This document shows positions 36,135 through 45,297 of a stretch of DNA of 60,346 bases, piece by piece. The notes beneath the pieces are model-generated. The model was not told where the DNA came from. It was given only the letters and a program-made list of their open reading frames with translations, and ran no database searches. The position numbers and the translations under genes are program-made. The stretch is from Desulfobulbus sp. (GTDB taxonomy: Bacteria; Desulfobacterota; Desulfobulbia; Desulfobulbales; Desulfobulbaceae): contig WQZH01000012.1 in NCBI GenBank assembly GCA_009780825.1, positions 1-60,346 on the forward strand, written 5' to 3'. Position 1 is the first letter of the stretch, and every line of letters starts with the position of its first letter.

Positions 36135-36905
36135 ATGAAGATACTGATCTGCATCAAACAGGTTCCGGACATGGAATCGAAATTCAAGATCAATGGCGAG
36201 GGCACTTGGTATGACCAGGCCGACTTGGCCTGGCGGATGAACGAATACGATGAATACGCCGTTGAACAGGCGGTGCGCCTGAAAGAGCAGGTCAAAGATG
36301 CCGACTTGACCGTGCTCTGCATCGGCCCGGACCAGGTGACCGAGCCCATCAAGAAAGCTCTGGCCATGGGATGCGACCGGGGCGTGCATATCGCCGATCC
36401 TGATTCTTCCAAGCGGGAGCCGATCGCCATCGCTGCCATGATCGCCGGTTTCGCCAAAGAGAAAAATTTCGACATCATCTTCACCGGCATGCAATCGCAG
36501 GACCGAGGTAGCGCGCAAGTCGGTGTTATGGTGGCAGAATTTCTCGGTATTTCAGCGGTGACCACCATTGTCGATTTCGCCTATGACAACGGCGCCATTC
36601 AGGTGAAACGCGAACTGGAGGGGGGCAGTAAAGCCTTGGTCACGGGCACCACACCGGTGGTGCTTACCTGTCAGCTGGGCCTCAACACGCCGCGCTATCC
36701 GACCTTGCCCAACATTATGAAGGCCAAGAAAAAAGAATTGCTCGTTCTGGCCCCCGATACCGGTGGAATGGGCGCGCGGCAGGAAACGGCAGCCTGCTAT
36801 TTTCCAGAGAAGAAAGGAGGCGGTTTGGTGCTGGAAGGCGAGATTCCTGAATTGGCTGATAAACTGATTCAGTTGCTCAAAGAAAAAACTTCTGTTTTGG
36901 CTTAG
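36135..36905 (+). CDS. etfB: Electron transfer flavoprotein beta subunit
   Basis: A 256-residue EtfB with the N-terminal MKILICIKQVPDMESKFKI, the CIGPDQVTEPIKKALAMG block and the AMP-binding DRGSAQVGVMVAEFLGI. It forms a heterodimer with EtfA and carries electrons from the acyl-CoA dehydrogenase. The start has GGAGGAACAC upstream. The gene is 9 bases before etfA and 36 bases after the Fe-S oxidoreductase gene. Confidence 0.96.
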   Translation: MKILICIKQVPDMESKFKINGEGTWYDQADLAWRMNEYDEYAVEQAVRLKEQVKDADLTVLCIGPDQVTEPIKKALAMGCDRGVHIADPDSSKREPIAIAAMIAGFAKEKNFDIIFTGMQSQDRGSAQVGVMVAEFLGISAVTTIVDFAYDNGAIQVKRELEGGSKALVTGTTPVVLTCQLGLNTPRYPTLPNIMKAKKKELLVLAPDTGGMGARQETAACYFPEKKGGGLVLEGEIPELADKLIQLLKEKTSVLA

Positions 36906-36914
36906 GAGAGACCT

Positions 36915-37832
36915 ATGAAGACTTTGCTTGTGGCAGAATTCCGGGAAGGAAAACTGCGCGCCGAATACAGCCAACTGATCGCCTTCGCCCAGCAGCAGCA
37001 GACCGAGGCCGCCATGTTCCTCGTGGGCACCGCCAGTGACCTGCCCAAGTTCAACGGCCCTTTATACCTGGCCGATGTGGCCAAGTACGGCGAATATAAC
37101 CCCACAGTGCATAAGAAATTGCTCTTGGAAGCGATTGACAAGGAGCAACCGGCGCAGATTATTTTTCTGCATTCATCGTATGGGTGGGATTTAGCCCCGC
37201 GGATCGCCGTGGCTCTCCAGGCGGCACAGATCTCCGAAATCATCGCCATCGAAGACGGCCTGCCAGTCATACCGGTCTGTAACGCCAAACTGCGACGCCG
37301 CATCAAAGCCACCACTCCCCGAACCGTTTTGACCATCCAGGCGGGTGCCTTTGGTTTGGATGGAGACCCCGAAGGGGTGCCAACGGTCGTCGCAGTCGAT
37401 ACCGACGCCAGTGGCAAGGTACAGTGCACTGGCTATGAGGCCGCCAAGATCGAAGGCGTGGACCTGACCAAGGCCGAGATCATCGTGAGTGCTGGTCGCG
37501 GCGTGGGCAAGCCGGAGAATGTGGCCATGGTGCAGGCGCTGGCCAAGGCCCTGGGGGGTGAATACGGTGCCAGTCGGCCAGTGGTTGATGCCGGCTGGGT
37601 AGAACACAACCGGCAAGTCGGCACCACCGGCAGCACGGTGACCCCGAAACTCTATGTGGCCTGCGGTATTTCCGGCGCTATCCAGCACCTTGCCGGCATG
37701 AAGAAATCAGATTTCATCGTGGGCATCAATACCGACAAAGATGCTCCCATCGGCGAGGTGGCCAATGTTCTGGTGGTGGCTGATCTCAAGCAGTTTTTGC
37801 CGGTGCTGACCGAAAAACTCAACGCGCGGTAG
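36915..37832 (+). CDS. etfA: Electron transfer flavoprotein alpha subunit
   Basis: A 305-residue EtfA. The C-terminal FAD domain is intact: VSAGRGVGKPENVAMVQALA, PVVDAGWVEHNRQVGTTGST, LYVACGISGAIQHLAGMKKS and VGINTDKDAPIGEVANVLVV. It holds the electron-carrying FAD of the ETF dimer. It is the last gene of the beta-oxidation operon and is followed 46 bases later by a strong terminator. I see no ferredoxin or bifurcating extension. Confidence 0.96.
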   Translation: MKTLLVAEFREGKLRAEYSQLIAFAQQQQTEAAMFLVGTASDLPKFNGPLYLADVAKYGEYNPTVHKKLLLEAIDKEQPAQIIFLHSSYGWDLAPRIAVALQAAQISEIIAIEDGLPVIPVCNAKLRRRIKATTPRTVLTIQAGAFGLDGDPEGVPTVVAVDTDASGKVQCTGYEAAKIEGVDLTKAEIIVSAGRGVGKPENVAMVQALAKALGGEYGASRPVVDAGWVEHNRQVGTTGSTVTPKLYVACGISGAIQHLAGMKKSDFIVGINTDKDAPIGEVANVLVVADLKQFLPVLTEKLNAR

Positions 37833-37878
37833 GTAAGGGCGGTTTTTTTTGGCCGGACTCCGCTGTATCCAACAAAAA

Positions 37879-37917
37879 ACGTCGTGCGGTTACCTTGAAC
37901 CGCGCGACGTTTTTTTG
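37879..37917 (+). terminator. Terminator of the beta-oxidation operon
   Basis: ACGTCGTGCGGTT, loop ACCTTG, AACCGCGCGACGT, then a run of seven T. It has a 13-base stem with one mismatch, ends the etfA transcript, and separates it from the convergent diguanylate cyclase gene. Confidence 0.92.
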
Positions 37918-37956
37918 TGCGCCCATGCTGAGCGCTCACAAAAAGGCCGTCCTGGC

Positions 37957-38012
37957 GCATCAGCCGGCTGCACCTTGAAGAAAATATTTGAGGCAAGCTC
38001 AAGGAAATATTG
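37957..38012 (-). pseudogene. Remnant copy of part of the Tim44-like gene
   Basis: These ~56 bases match 40493-40551, inside the Tim44-like gene, in the same orientation at roughly 85% identity. Two single-base losses sit within it, at the CATCAGCC and CCGGCTGC positions. In minus-strand frame it reads QYFLELASNIFFKVQPA, against KYFLEVASDVFFKVQAG in the intact gene. The rest of the copy is gone. It overlaps the last codons of the diguanylate cyclase gene. Confidence 0.7.
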
Positions 38013-39588
38013 GCGCTGCTTCTCCGTACACCTCGACCCGGTTGCGCCCGCAGCGTTTGGCTCGGTACAGGGCTTCGTCGGCGTATTCCAGAAGCGCGCC
38101 GATACTGGCTGCCTCCACGTCGGCCAAACCAATGCTGATGGTGACGCCGAATAACAAGCCAGCCTCGCCCTCAAATTGCAGGAATGACACGCTGTTACGC
38201 AGCTCCTCGGCCAGCAGCAGCGCCCCCGAGCGGTCGGTATTCGGCAGCCAGACACAGAATTCCTCGCCGCCATAACGTCCGGAGAGATCAGTGGCCCGCA
38301 GCCGCTCCCTCAGTATGTCGGCGACCCTCATGATTACCCTGTCACCGGCGCTGTGGCCATGAGTGTCGTTGACCAGCTTGAAAAAATCTATGTCCATCAT
38401 CAAAGCGCAGCTGGACGAGCCTTGACGGCGCATCAGGGCGAAGCCACGCTCGGCGGCGCTGAAAAAGGCGCGACGGTTCAAGAGACGGCTCAGGCTGTCG
38501 AGGCTGGAGGTATGGCGCAGCTCGCACACTTGTTTGAAGCTTTCGGCAAACAGCCGGAATTCGGATTGGTAGCGCTCTGGATTGATCGGCACATGGTTGT
38601 CCCCCTCCGCCATCTCATTGGCAATTTGCCGCAGCGAGTCGAGCGGCGCGGTAATCAGGGTGTTGAGACGATACTTCAGTACAGTGACGATACTGGCGAT
38701 GATCACGGTAAAGGAGGCGAGAATCATGGCGACCACGGCAATGATCGGCATCACCACCTCTCGCAATCGTACGTTTGATACAATGCGCCAGCCCGTTGAA
38801 CGCAGAGGTGAGGAGATGTAATAGGCGGGTTCGCCGTAGGCGTCATAATCGAGAACGGTATCATCGCCGCCCGCGATCTTGCGCCACAACTGTGGCGTCA
38901 TTGTGGTGAACGCGCCATTTTTATCCGGCATGAGGTCCGGCTTGGGATGGACGATGATCCGGCCCTGGGCATCGACGATGAAAAAATGTGATTGCGGATT
39001 CTTGTTGGCATTGCCAACATAATCCCGGATCTCGTCGAGGGTGATGTCGAGGCCGAATACACCCCGACCGCCGTCGTCAGGAGCGACGGTCTGGGCAAAG
39101 GTCATACAGATGGCTCCTGTGATGGCATCGACATAGGGCGGAACGACGGCGGTTTGGCCCGGCGTTTTTATGGCCTCGAGATACCAGCCGCGCTTGGTGG
39201 GGTCGTAATTGTCAGGCAGCGTGCCGCCGATGCCGGAGACGAATTCCAGGCCAACCGCGTCGTAGGAGTTAAGATACTGTCTGTTCTTGACCATCACCGC
39301 CTTATAGATGCTGCGGCGTTCAGCGAAGGATAGGCTCCCGTCGTGGAGCTCATAAAGATTGTTCACGATCTGCGCGGTCTGGGCGCAGTTGGCCATTTCA
39401 CGCTCAAACCAGCCATTGACATCGTCGGCCAAGGTAGTGGTGGCGACTCGTAACGAGGTCATGCGCTCGTGCAGAGAAAGCTGGTAGACCAGGAAAGCCG
39501 TCCCTATGGAAATCAAGGTAAAGGCCAGTGCGTTTATCCAGACTATAATGTGGATAATTTTCCTGGAAATGGTTTTTTCCTCACCCAT
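37999..39588 (-). CDS. Cache-domain diguanylate cyclase
   Basis: A 529-residue membrane sensor. One membrane helix near the N-terminus (VWINALAFTLISIGTAFLVY) and one near residue 295 (IIAVVAMILASFTVIIASIV) flank a periplasmic double-Cache domain with NYDPTKRGWYLEAIK and GAICMTFAQTV. A HAMP-like linker leads to the GGDEF domain, with the active-site GRYGGEEFCVWLP and DIDFFKLVNDTHGHSAGD. The inhibitory I-site RATD sits five residues before GGEEF, so feedback inhibition is expected. It makes c-di-GMP in response to an external ligand. The ATG at 39588 has GGAGGG upstream; the frame is open from 39759. The 3' end overlaps the Tim44-like remnant. Confidence 0.93.
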   Translation of the reverse strand: MGEEKTISRKIIHIIVWINALAFTLISIGTAFLVYQLSLHERMTSLRVATTTLADDVNGWFEREMANCAQTAQIVNNLYELHDGSLSFAERRSIYKAVMVKNRQYLNSYDAVGLEFVSGIGGTLPDNYDPTKRGWYLEAIKTPGQTAVVPPYVDAITGAICMTFAQTVAPDDGGRGVFGLDITLDEIRDYVGNANKNPQSHFFIVDAQGRIIVHPKPDLMPDKNGAFTTMTPQLWRKIAGGDDTVLDYDAYGEPAYYISSPLRSTGWRIVSNVRLREVVMPIIAVVAMILASFTVIIASIVTVLKYRLNTLITAPLDSLRQIANEMAEGDNHVPINPERYQSEFRLFAESFKQVCELRHTSSLDSLSRLLNRRAFFSAAERGFALMRRQGSSSCALMMDIDFFKLVNDTHGHSAGDRVIMRVADILRERLRATDLSGRYGGEEFCVWLPNTDRSGALLLAEELRNSVSFLQFEGEAGLLFGVTISIGLADVEAASIGALLEYADEALYRAKRCGRNRVEVYGEAAPIFP

Positions 39589-40152
39589 GGAGCCGCAGCC
39601 CTCCTGCAAACCGGGTAACATGGACAAAGGGACGATTCTTTCGTGTTGGATCGTGTTGGAGTTGTATTCCGCACGCAGATCAGAAAAGATGCCGCATGTC
39701 GGATAGGTGCCGCGCGGGACCGAGGGCATCGGAGAAGTTGATGCGGAACCACCCCTCATACGGGAGCGGTCTTCCCTGTACCCATGTGATTAGTATACTC
39801 TTTTTGCGATTTTGCCGCAAGGACCTTGGGCCTGACGGCAGACACCTCATTTTTTCTATGCGGCGATCAGTTGGCCACCTTCCGCCATTGCCTGCGCATC
39901 TCTTGCTCTTCTGCTGCAAAATGTGGCTCCATCCAAATACGCCAAGAAGGCGATTACTGATCGTAATTATACCACGCCGCCTCCTGAAGAGCCGGCGGCG
40001 TACTGGTCAGAGTCATGAGAGACGTTCAGGCGCACCGATTGTCAGAAGCCGGAGCGTCACCAGGGATGTTGCCCCGTTCAAGCCTTGTGGCGCAGGAGGT
40101 TTGCTTGCAGCACATACCGGATGAACATTGCCCAGATCATCCGGAGGGACAC
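39589..40152. other. Gap between the diguanylate cyclase and Tim44-like genes
   Basis: About 560 bases between two minus-strand genes. It contains the promoter listed below and, at ~39970-40000, an inverted repeat CGCCGCC...GGCGGCG without a T-run. I see no gene in it. Confidence 0.4.
39792..39820 (-). promoter_or_regulatory. Predicted diguanylate cyclase promoter
   Basis: On the minus strand TTGCGG (39820-39815), a 17-base spacer, TATACT (39797-39792), about 200 bases before the chosen ATG. Such a long leader could hold regulation, but I see no known element. Confidence 0.35.
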
Positions 40153-41103
40153 TCATCCCTCGACGACATTGATGCCCTCAAGTTTCCATTGCTCGGTGCG
40201 GATCGGCCGTGCCCAAGTCCACTGCTCTGCGAATTTCACCGGCTCGGTCATGCTGCCTTCGAGCAGGGCACCGGTTGTGTCGTTCACCGTATAGTCGAGC
40301 AGATTGGCGGTGAACAGCACGGTGACGTAATCCTCCCCGTTATCGCTGCCCGCGTCCACGATCTCCACCCTGCGGATGGCGATGCTTTCCAGCTTGTTGA
40401 TCTGTCCGGCCGCGCGCATGCGGGCAAAATGACCTTCATATTCCGCCGCCAGCTGGCTGCCCAACAGATGCCGGTAGGAATTCAAATCCCGGCGCATCCA
40501 GCCGGCCTGCACCTTGAAAAAGACATCCGAGGCAACCTCAAGGAAATACTTATCATCAAAGCCGGGATCGGTCAGACGGATTTCAGCCAGCCCCTGCTCC
40601 ATGGTGCGGGCCTCGCGGATAGGCGGAACAGGCGGCACTGCACTGCCGCTGAAATGGTCTTGGCCATCCTGGAATCTGCCGGAGTCGGGCGGCGGCTGAT
40701 ATCCGGCGGCCGAAGGCGCGGAAGGTCGATTGGCAAATCGTTTATAGAGAAAGTACCCAACACCGCCAAGGAGCAACAGCGGCAGGATGCCCATGCCGCT
40801 CCCGCCCATGCCGAATAAACTGCCGAAGAGCAGACCCCCAAGCGCGCCACCGAGCAGGCCGCCCATCAGGCCGCGGCCAAAGCCACCCGCTGGTTGCTGC
40901 ATTTGCTGTTGTTGCCGCTGCTGGCCGAATTGACCGGGCGCCGCCTGTTGGGGGGTAGAGGGCTGCCGCATGGGACTGCTGAATGAACGGCCCCCGGATC
41001 TGGACCGGGCATCGGCGTAGTGGGTGGTTATGGTGGCATCAACAAGAGTCAAGGTGAACACGACCAACAGAAAGGGGATCAATCGTTTGAGCGATGCAAG
41101 CAT
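40153..41103 (-). CDS. Tim44-like domain membrane protein
   Basis: A 316-residue protein with an N-terminal signal or anchor helix (SLKRLIPFLLVVFTLTLVDA). A Gln/Pro/Gly-rich linker (QQRQQQQMQQPAGGFGRG) and a Gly/Leu-rich membrane segment (MGGLLGGALGGLLFGSLFGM, then ILPLLLLGGVGYFLYKRFA) follow, and then a C-terminal Tim44-like domain from ~165. This domain has DDKYFLEVASDVFFKVQAGW, RHLLGSQLAAEYE and LESIAIRRVEIVDAG. Bacterial Tim44-like proteins are membrane-bound and poorly understood. The ATG at 41103 is preferred to the TTG at 41109. A decayed fragment of the same sequence lies 2.5 kb away. Confidence 0.87.
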   Translation of the reverse strand: MLASLKRLIPFLLVVFTLTLVDATITTHYADARSRSGGRSFSSPMRQPSTPQQAAPGQFGQQRQQQQMQQPAGGFGRGLMGGLLGGALGGLLFGSLFGMGGSGMGILPLLLLGGVGYFLYKRFANRPSAPSAAGYQPPPDSGRFQDGQDHFSGSAVPPVPPIREARTMEQGLAEIRLTDPGFDDKYFLEVASDVFFKVQAGWMRRDLNSYRHLLGSQLAAEYEGHFARMRAAGQINKLESIAIRRVEIVDAGSDNGEDYVTVLFTANLLDYTVNDTTGALLEGSMTEPVKFAEQWTWARPIRTEQWKLEGINVVEG

Positions 41104-41286
41104 AGTCAATCATCCATCAAGGGGGGTTGGTGGGCAGCGGAATCGCTTCCGCCGGGTGAAGCAGATATTGCACAAAGGTGTTCAGCACAGTATACGGTCA
41201 GTTGGCTATAGTGTAATGGCCAAGCCGCCTTTGTCAAGGCATACTGGCCGCCCAACCCGGTACCACAATGTGCAGCCGCCCTTTTC

Positions 41287-42183
41287 ATGCAGACAACGCC
41301 AAACGATCACGCCGATCAGACCGGCCTGGTTGCGGTCGCCGCAGGAGTGCCGGACGAGGTGGAATCTCTGGCGCTGGTGCTGGAAGCGGTCGGTATTCCC
41401 TTTCGGTACAATCAGCACACCCAACAGTTGTTGGTGGCTGCCGGGAACGCGCCTGAAGCTCTGTTCCATCTCCAGGAATATCGTCAGGAAAATATGTGCT
41501 GGCCGCCTCGGCCACAGCCCTTTCCAGCCTTGCCGCCCCAGATCCTGCCCACTTTGCCCGTTCTGCTTTGTCTTGCCCTCTTTTTCGCGTACACCGGACC
41601 GTGGACCGCAGAAAACGACTGGTTTATCCGGGGGGCACTCAACAGCACCGCTGTCCTCGACCGTGGAGAATGGTGGCGGTTGGTGACCGCTCTGACCCTG
41701 CATGCCGATCTCGCCCATCTCATGGGCAACTGCCTTATCGGCGGCATGGTCGTTCACTTGCTGGGCAGGACAATCGGGTTCGGTCAATGTTGGCTGCTTT
41801 CGGTTAGTACCGGAGCCCTTGGCAATCTCGCCAATATCGGCATACGACAGGATCTCCATCTGTCGGTGGGGTTCTCGACCTCGGTGTTCGCGGCCATAGG
41901 TTTGCTGACCGGTTTACAACTGGCACGTTGCCACCATCGTTCGAGGACGGCATTGCTGCTGCCGTTAGGAGCCGGTGCGGGTCTGCTCGCCTTTCTGGGC
42001 AGCGAAGGGGCACGAACAGACCTCGGCGCCCATCTTTTTGGCTTTATCTGCGGACTCGCCAGCGGATGGATGGGGCAACGCTGCGGACTCATTGCGCGAC
42101 TGCAGGCTCCAGCATGGCAATTGTTCTTCTTTCTTCTGGCGCTGGCCATGCCAATCATTGCCTGGTTGTGGGCGCTGGCGTAA
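41287..42183 (+). CDS. Rhomboid family intramembrane serine protease
   Basis: A 298-residue protein. The first ~75 residues form a soluble domain (EVESLALVLEAVGIPFRYNQ). About six hydrophobic segments then include LTLHADLAHLMGNCLIGGMV (conserved His and Asn). The catalytic Ser is probably in VGFSTSVFAAIGLLTG and the catalytic His in DLGAHLFGFICGLASGWM. The usual GxSG is here GFSTS, so the second Gly is replaced by Thr, which may lower or change activity. It would cleave transmembrane substrates. It lies upstream of hflKC. Confidence 0.85.
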   Translation: MQTTPNDHADQTGLVAVAAGVPDEVESLALVLEAVGIPFRYNQHTQQLLVAAGNAPEALFHLQEYRQENMCWPPRPQPFPALPPQILPTLPVLLCLALFFAYTGPWTAENDWFIRGALNSTAVLDRGEWWRLVTALTLHADLAHLMGNCLIGGMVVHLLGRTIGFGQCWLLSVSTGALGNLANIGIRQDLHLSVGFSTSVFAAIGLLTGLQLARCHHRSRTALLLPLGAGAGLLAFLGSEGARTDLGAHLFGFICGLASGWMGQRCGLIARLQAPAWQLFFFLLALAMPIIAWLWALA

Positions 42184-42355
42184 AGCAGGCGGACAGACAG
42201 GAAAGGCTAGGTGTGTCTAATCTTGTTTGACGGAAGCAGAGTGAGTGCATATTATGTCTTCCGTTTACCATTTTCCTATCGTTCCGACGAACAGGCCAGA
42301 GATCGGGAATGCCTCTCATGTTCCGTCTCAGCCTGCAACCAATGGAGCCGTATTC

Positions 42356-43498
42356 ATGCCGATGAATGAGCCGCCGCCTTGGGGCAAGAAAAAAAAGCCG
42401 GCAGGACCGGAAGATTTTCTCGCCATCCTGATTCAGAAAATCCGGGACGCCTTCTCCGGCCAGGAGGAAGGTCCCGCACCACCTGGTGATCAAAAGCCCC
42501 CCGCTTCCGGAGAGCCGTCGCCCAACCTTTTCGCCGGTGTCGGCAAGATTCTGGCAGTCGTTGCCGCCGCCCTTATCCTCCAGGGCGTTTTTTCCTGCTT
42601 CTATACCATCAAGCCAGGTGAGGTCGGCGTGGTCCTCCGTTTTGGACAATATGCCCGGACCACACACCCAGGTCTCCATTTCAAGATTCCCTTCATGGAA
42701 GACCTGGTAAAAGTCGATGTGGAAACGGTACGCAAGGAGGAGTTCGGGTTTCGCACCCGCGGCCCTGGCGCGAATACGGCCTTTGAGAGTTCGATGGCCA
42801 CCCTGAAGAATTCGTCTTTTGACCGTAAAGGGTACGACATGGAGTCACTGATGCTGACCGGCGACAAGGATGTGATCGAGGTCGCCTGGATCGTGCAGTA
42901 CAAGGTCAGTGATCCGGTCAGATTCCTGTTCAAGGTCCGGGATGTCGCCCAGGCGGTCCGCGACGCATCCGAAACCGTGACCAGACGCATTGTCGGCAAC
43001 ATGGATTTTGACTATGTGCTCGGCAACCGCGAGGTGCTGGCCGCCGGTGCCAAACATGAATTGCAGGACCAGATGGACCGGTTGGAATGCGGCATCAGCA
43101 TCCTTACCCTGCAACTCTTAGACATCAACCCGCCGGAGCAGGTCAAACCGGCATTCAACGAGGTCAACGAGGCTGACCAAGACATGAAGCGGCTGGTCAA
43201 CGAAGCGGAAGAAACCTACAACAGAGTCATCCCGAAGGCGCGGGGCACCGCCAAGCAGATTGTCGAAGAAGCGTACGGTTATGCGGCCGAGCGGACCAAC
43301 CGGGCCACCGGTGAGACCAATCGCTTCAAGGCCATCGTCAAGGAGTATCAGGGTGCGGAAGAGGTGACCCGGCAACGGCTGTATCTCGAAGCCATGGAGG
43401 ATATCCTGCCCAAGGTCGATCATGTCTATGTGATCAACAAAAGCCAGCAGAATATCCTGCCGCTTTTTGACCTCACCCGCACTCCGGCCAAGGAGTAA
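42356..43498 (+). CDS. hflK: HflK protease modulator
   Basis: A 380-residue SPFH/band-7 protein. The N-terminal cytoplasmic part NEPPPWGKKKKPAGPEDF is followed by a membrane helix (ILAVVAAALILQGVFSCFYT) and the band-7 domain with VVLRFGQYARTTHPGLHFKI. The C-terminal coiled coil includes NEAEETYNRVIPKARGTAKQ. HflK and HflC form a complex that surrounds and modulates the FtsH protease. I chose the ATG at 42356; the frame is open from 42245, and the ATG at 42362 is also possible. hflC starts 77 bases after it. Confidence 0.9.
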   Translation: MPMNEPPPWGKKKKPAGPEDFLAILIQKIRDAFSGQEEGPAPPGDQKPPASGEPSPNLFAGVGKILAVVAAALILQGVFSCFYTIKPGEVGVVLRFGQYARTTHPGLHFKIPFMEDLVKVDVETVRKEEFGFRTRGPGANTAFESSMATLKNSSFDRKGYDMESLMLTGDKDVIEVAWIVQYKVSDPVRFLFKVRDVAQAVRDASETVTRRIVGNMDFDYVLGNREVLAAGAKHELQDQMDRLECGISILTLQLLDINPPEQVKPAFNEVNEADQDMKRLVNEAEETYNRVIPKARGTAKQIVEEAYGYAAERTNRATGETNRFKAIVKEYQGAEEVTRQRLYLEAMEDILPKVDHVYVINKSQQNILPLFDLTRTPAKE

Positions 43499-43575
43499 CA
43501 GCAACAGCCCGGAGCCAAATAGCCTGGAATCGCATATACGGCGGTTTTTTCTCTTTCTTTAACCGACACGATCTC

Positions 43576-44514
43576 ATGGACAAAATCATCCGTCTTTTTC
43601 TCTTGTTGCTTCTCGCTGGCATCGCCGTCGCGGTCTGGGACGGTTTCTTCATCGTGCCCGAAGGACAGCAGGCGGTCATCACCCAGTTCGGCGCCCCGGT
43701 GGGCAAACCGGTCACCGAGGCAGGACTCAGAGTTAAAATACCCTTTATCCAACTCGTCCAGTATTTCGATAAACGGGTGCTCATCTGCGACGGCGATCCC
43801 AACCAGATTCCGACCATCGACAAAACCTTCATTTACATGGACACCACCGCCCGCTGGCGGATCGTCGATCCTCTGCGCTTTCTCCAGGCAGTGGGTACGG
43901 AAAAGAGAGCCGCCTCCCTGCTCAACGATATCATCGCCGGGACAGTGCGCGATCTGGTGAACAAACACGACCTGATCGAAATCATCCGCAGTTCCGATTG
44001 GACCCCCGACTACATGGCGTCCGAGGTGCAATCCCGGGATATGGTCGCGCCACCCAAGGTGGGTCGGGATAAAATCAGCCAGATGGTGCTCGATACCGCA
44101 GCCAAGATTACGCCGCAATACGGTATTGAGCTGTTGGATGTCATGTTCCGTCGGGTGAACTATATCGAGTCGGTCCGATTGAGGGTGTATGATCGGATGA
44201 TTTCCGAACGCAAGCGGATCGCTGCGGAGAAACGGTCGACCGGTGAAGGGCGAAAGGCGGAAATCCTGGGCCGGGTGGACCGAGAGCTGCAGGAGATCAC
44301 CTCGACCGCCAACCGGGAAGCCATTGAGATCCGCGGTCAGGCGGATGCCGAGGCCGCGAAGATCTACGCGCAGACATATACCGCCAGCCCCGAGTTCTTC
44401 GCCTTCCAGAAGAGCCTTGAGAGCTACCGGACCATCGTCGGCAAGAACACTTCGTTGGTCCTCTCCACCGATTCGGATCTATTCCGATACCTGGAGAGTC
44501 AGAAGAGGAAGTAG
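43576..44514 (+). CDS. hflC: HflC protease modulator
   Basis: A 312-residue SPFH protein with an N-terminal membrane helix (LFLLLLLAGIAVAVWDGFFI) and the band-7 segment VPEGQQAVITQFGAPVGKPV. HflC-type features are VDPLRFLQAV, LDVMFRRVNYIESVRLRVYD, RMISERKRIAAEKRSTGEGR, and the C-terminal SPEFFAFQKSLESYRTIVG, which closely fits HflC. It pairs with HflK above. Confidence 0.94.
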   Translation: MDKIIRLFLLLLLAGIAVAVWDGFFIVPEGQQAVITQFGAPVGKPVTEAGLRVKIPFIQLVQYFDKRVLICDGDPNQIPTIDKTFIYMDTTARWRIVDPLRFLQAVGTEKRAASLLNDIIAGTVRDLVNKHDLIEIIRSSDWTPDYMASEVQSRDMVAPPKVGRDKISQMVLDTAAKITPQYGIELLDVMFRRVNYIESVRLRVYDRMISERKRIAAEKRSTGEGRKAEILGRVDRELQEITSTANREAIEIRGQADAEAAKIYAQTYTASPEFFAFQKSLESYRTIVGKNTSLVLSTDSDLFRYLESQKRK

Positions 44515-44619
44515 GGGCGCTGTTGTTCTTCGTGAGAACAGGCAGAGCGGAGGCCTGACGGCGCCTGGTTCTGTGCGTCGCTCAACCGGGTAGAACCCCC
44601 ATCCGGCCTCCTTGATGCG

Positions 44620-45297
44620 TTATTCCCCGAACTCCTCCTCCGATCCGTCGACGGCGAAATTGGGTCGTTGCTCCGGCGCATAGGGAATCCGGCCATACTC
44701 CCCCAAAATGGCCTCAAATTGGAGCAGTTCTTCTTCCGAGCTGATCGCATCCAGCCCCAACTGGTCATAGCGGCAAGTGCAGTGGATGAGTTGCCCGCCG
44801 CACCACGGGCAGAGTTCCACCGGGCATCCCAGTTCATGCAATTCTCCGGTCACAGCATGGCAAGCCGGACAGATATCCTCATCCAGCCGCACCGGCTCGT
44901 ACACGGCCAGCGATTCCGGCGTTTCGCAGACCGCGGCAAAGGCTTCGGCGCGTTCGTAGCCGAAAAAATCGAGCAATTCTTCTGCCAAGTAGCCGTCAGA
45001 CATGCTCCCCTGCAACTCCAATCCCTCATCGGAAACGAGGTACAGGTAGCGGTCGCGGGAGGTAAACGCCGCCAGGAGAAAAATTCCGCGATGGCGATTG
45101 ACCACCCGGATCTCCCTGACCCAATCCTCCCGGGCCTCGGGCAGGTAGCTGTAGAATTCCTGCAACAGGGTCAGGCCGATTCGATCTTCGTGATAGATAT
45201 CGAGCAGATCTTCGGCTTCAGCCCGATCTTCTTCGCCAACGGCGTAGTCCATCGCCTCTCGAATATATGCCCGTTTCTTTACCAAATCCTCTAACAT
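44620..45297 (-). CDS. Zinc-ribbon protein of unknown function
   Basis: A 225-residue acidic protein with no membrane segment. The N-terminal part is helical (YAVGEEDRAEAEDLLDIYHE), with an aromatic-rich middle (GIFLLAAFTSRDRYLYLVSD). The C-terminal part has CPACHAVTGELHELGCPVEL and CPWCGGQLIHCTCRYDQLG, which together give eight cysteines and two histidines for metal binding. Proteins with ...GCPVEL-CPWCGGQL motifs are widespread and unstudied. I do not recognise a function. The ATG at 45297 is preferred over 45306 because GAGG lies nine bases before it. Confidence 0.7.
   Translation of the reverse strand: MLEDLVKKRAYIREAMDYAVGEEDRAEAEDLLDIYHEDRIGLTLLQEFYSYLPEAREDWVREIRVVNRHRGIFLLAAFTSRDRYLYLVSDEGLELQGSMSDGYLAEELLDFFGYERAEAFAAVCETPESLAVYEPVRLDEDICPACHAVTGELHELGCPVELCPWCGGQLIHCTCRYDQLGLDAISSEEELLQFEAILGEYGRIPYAPEQRPNFAVDGSEEEFGE

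Noticed and set aside
39970..40000. CGCCGCC/GGCGGCG hairpin after the Tim44-like gene as a terminator
   Set aside because: No T-run on the minus strand; structure alone is not enough in GC-rich DNA.
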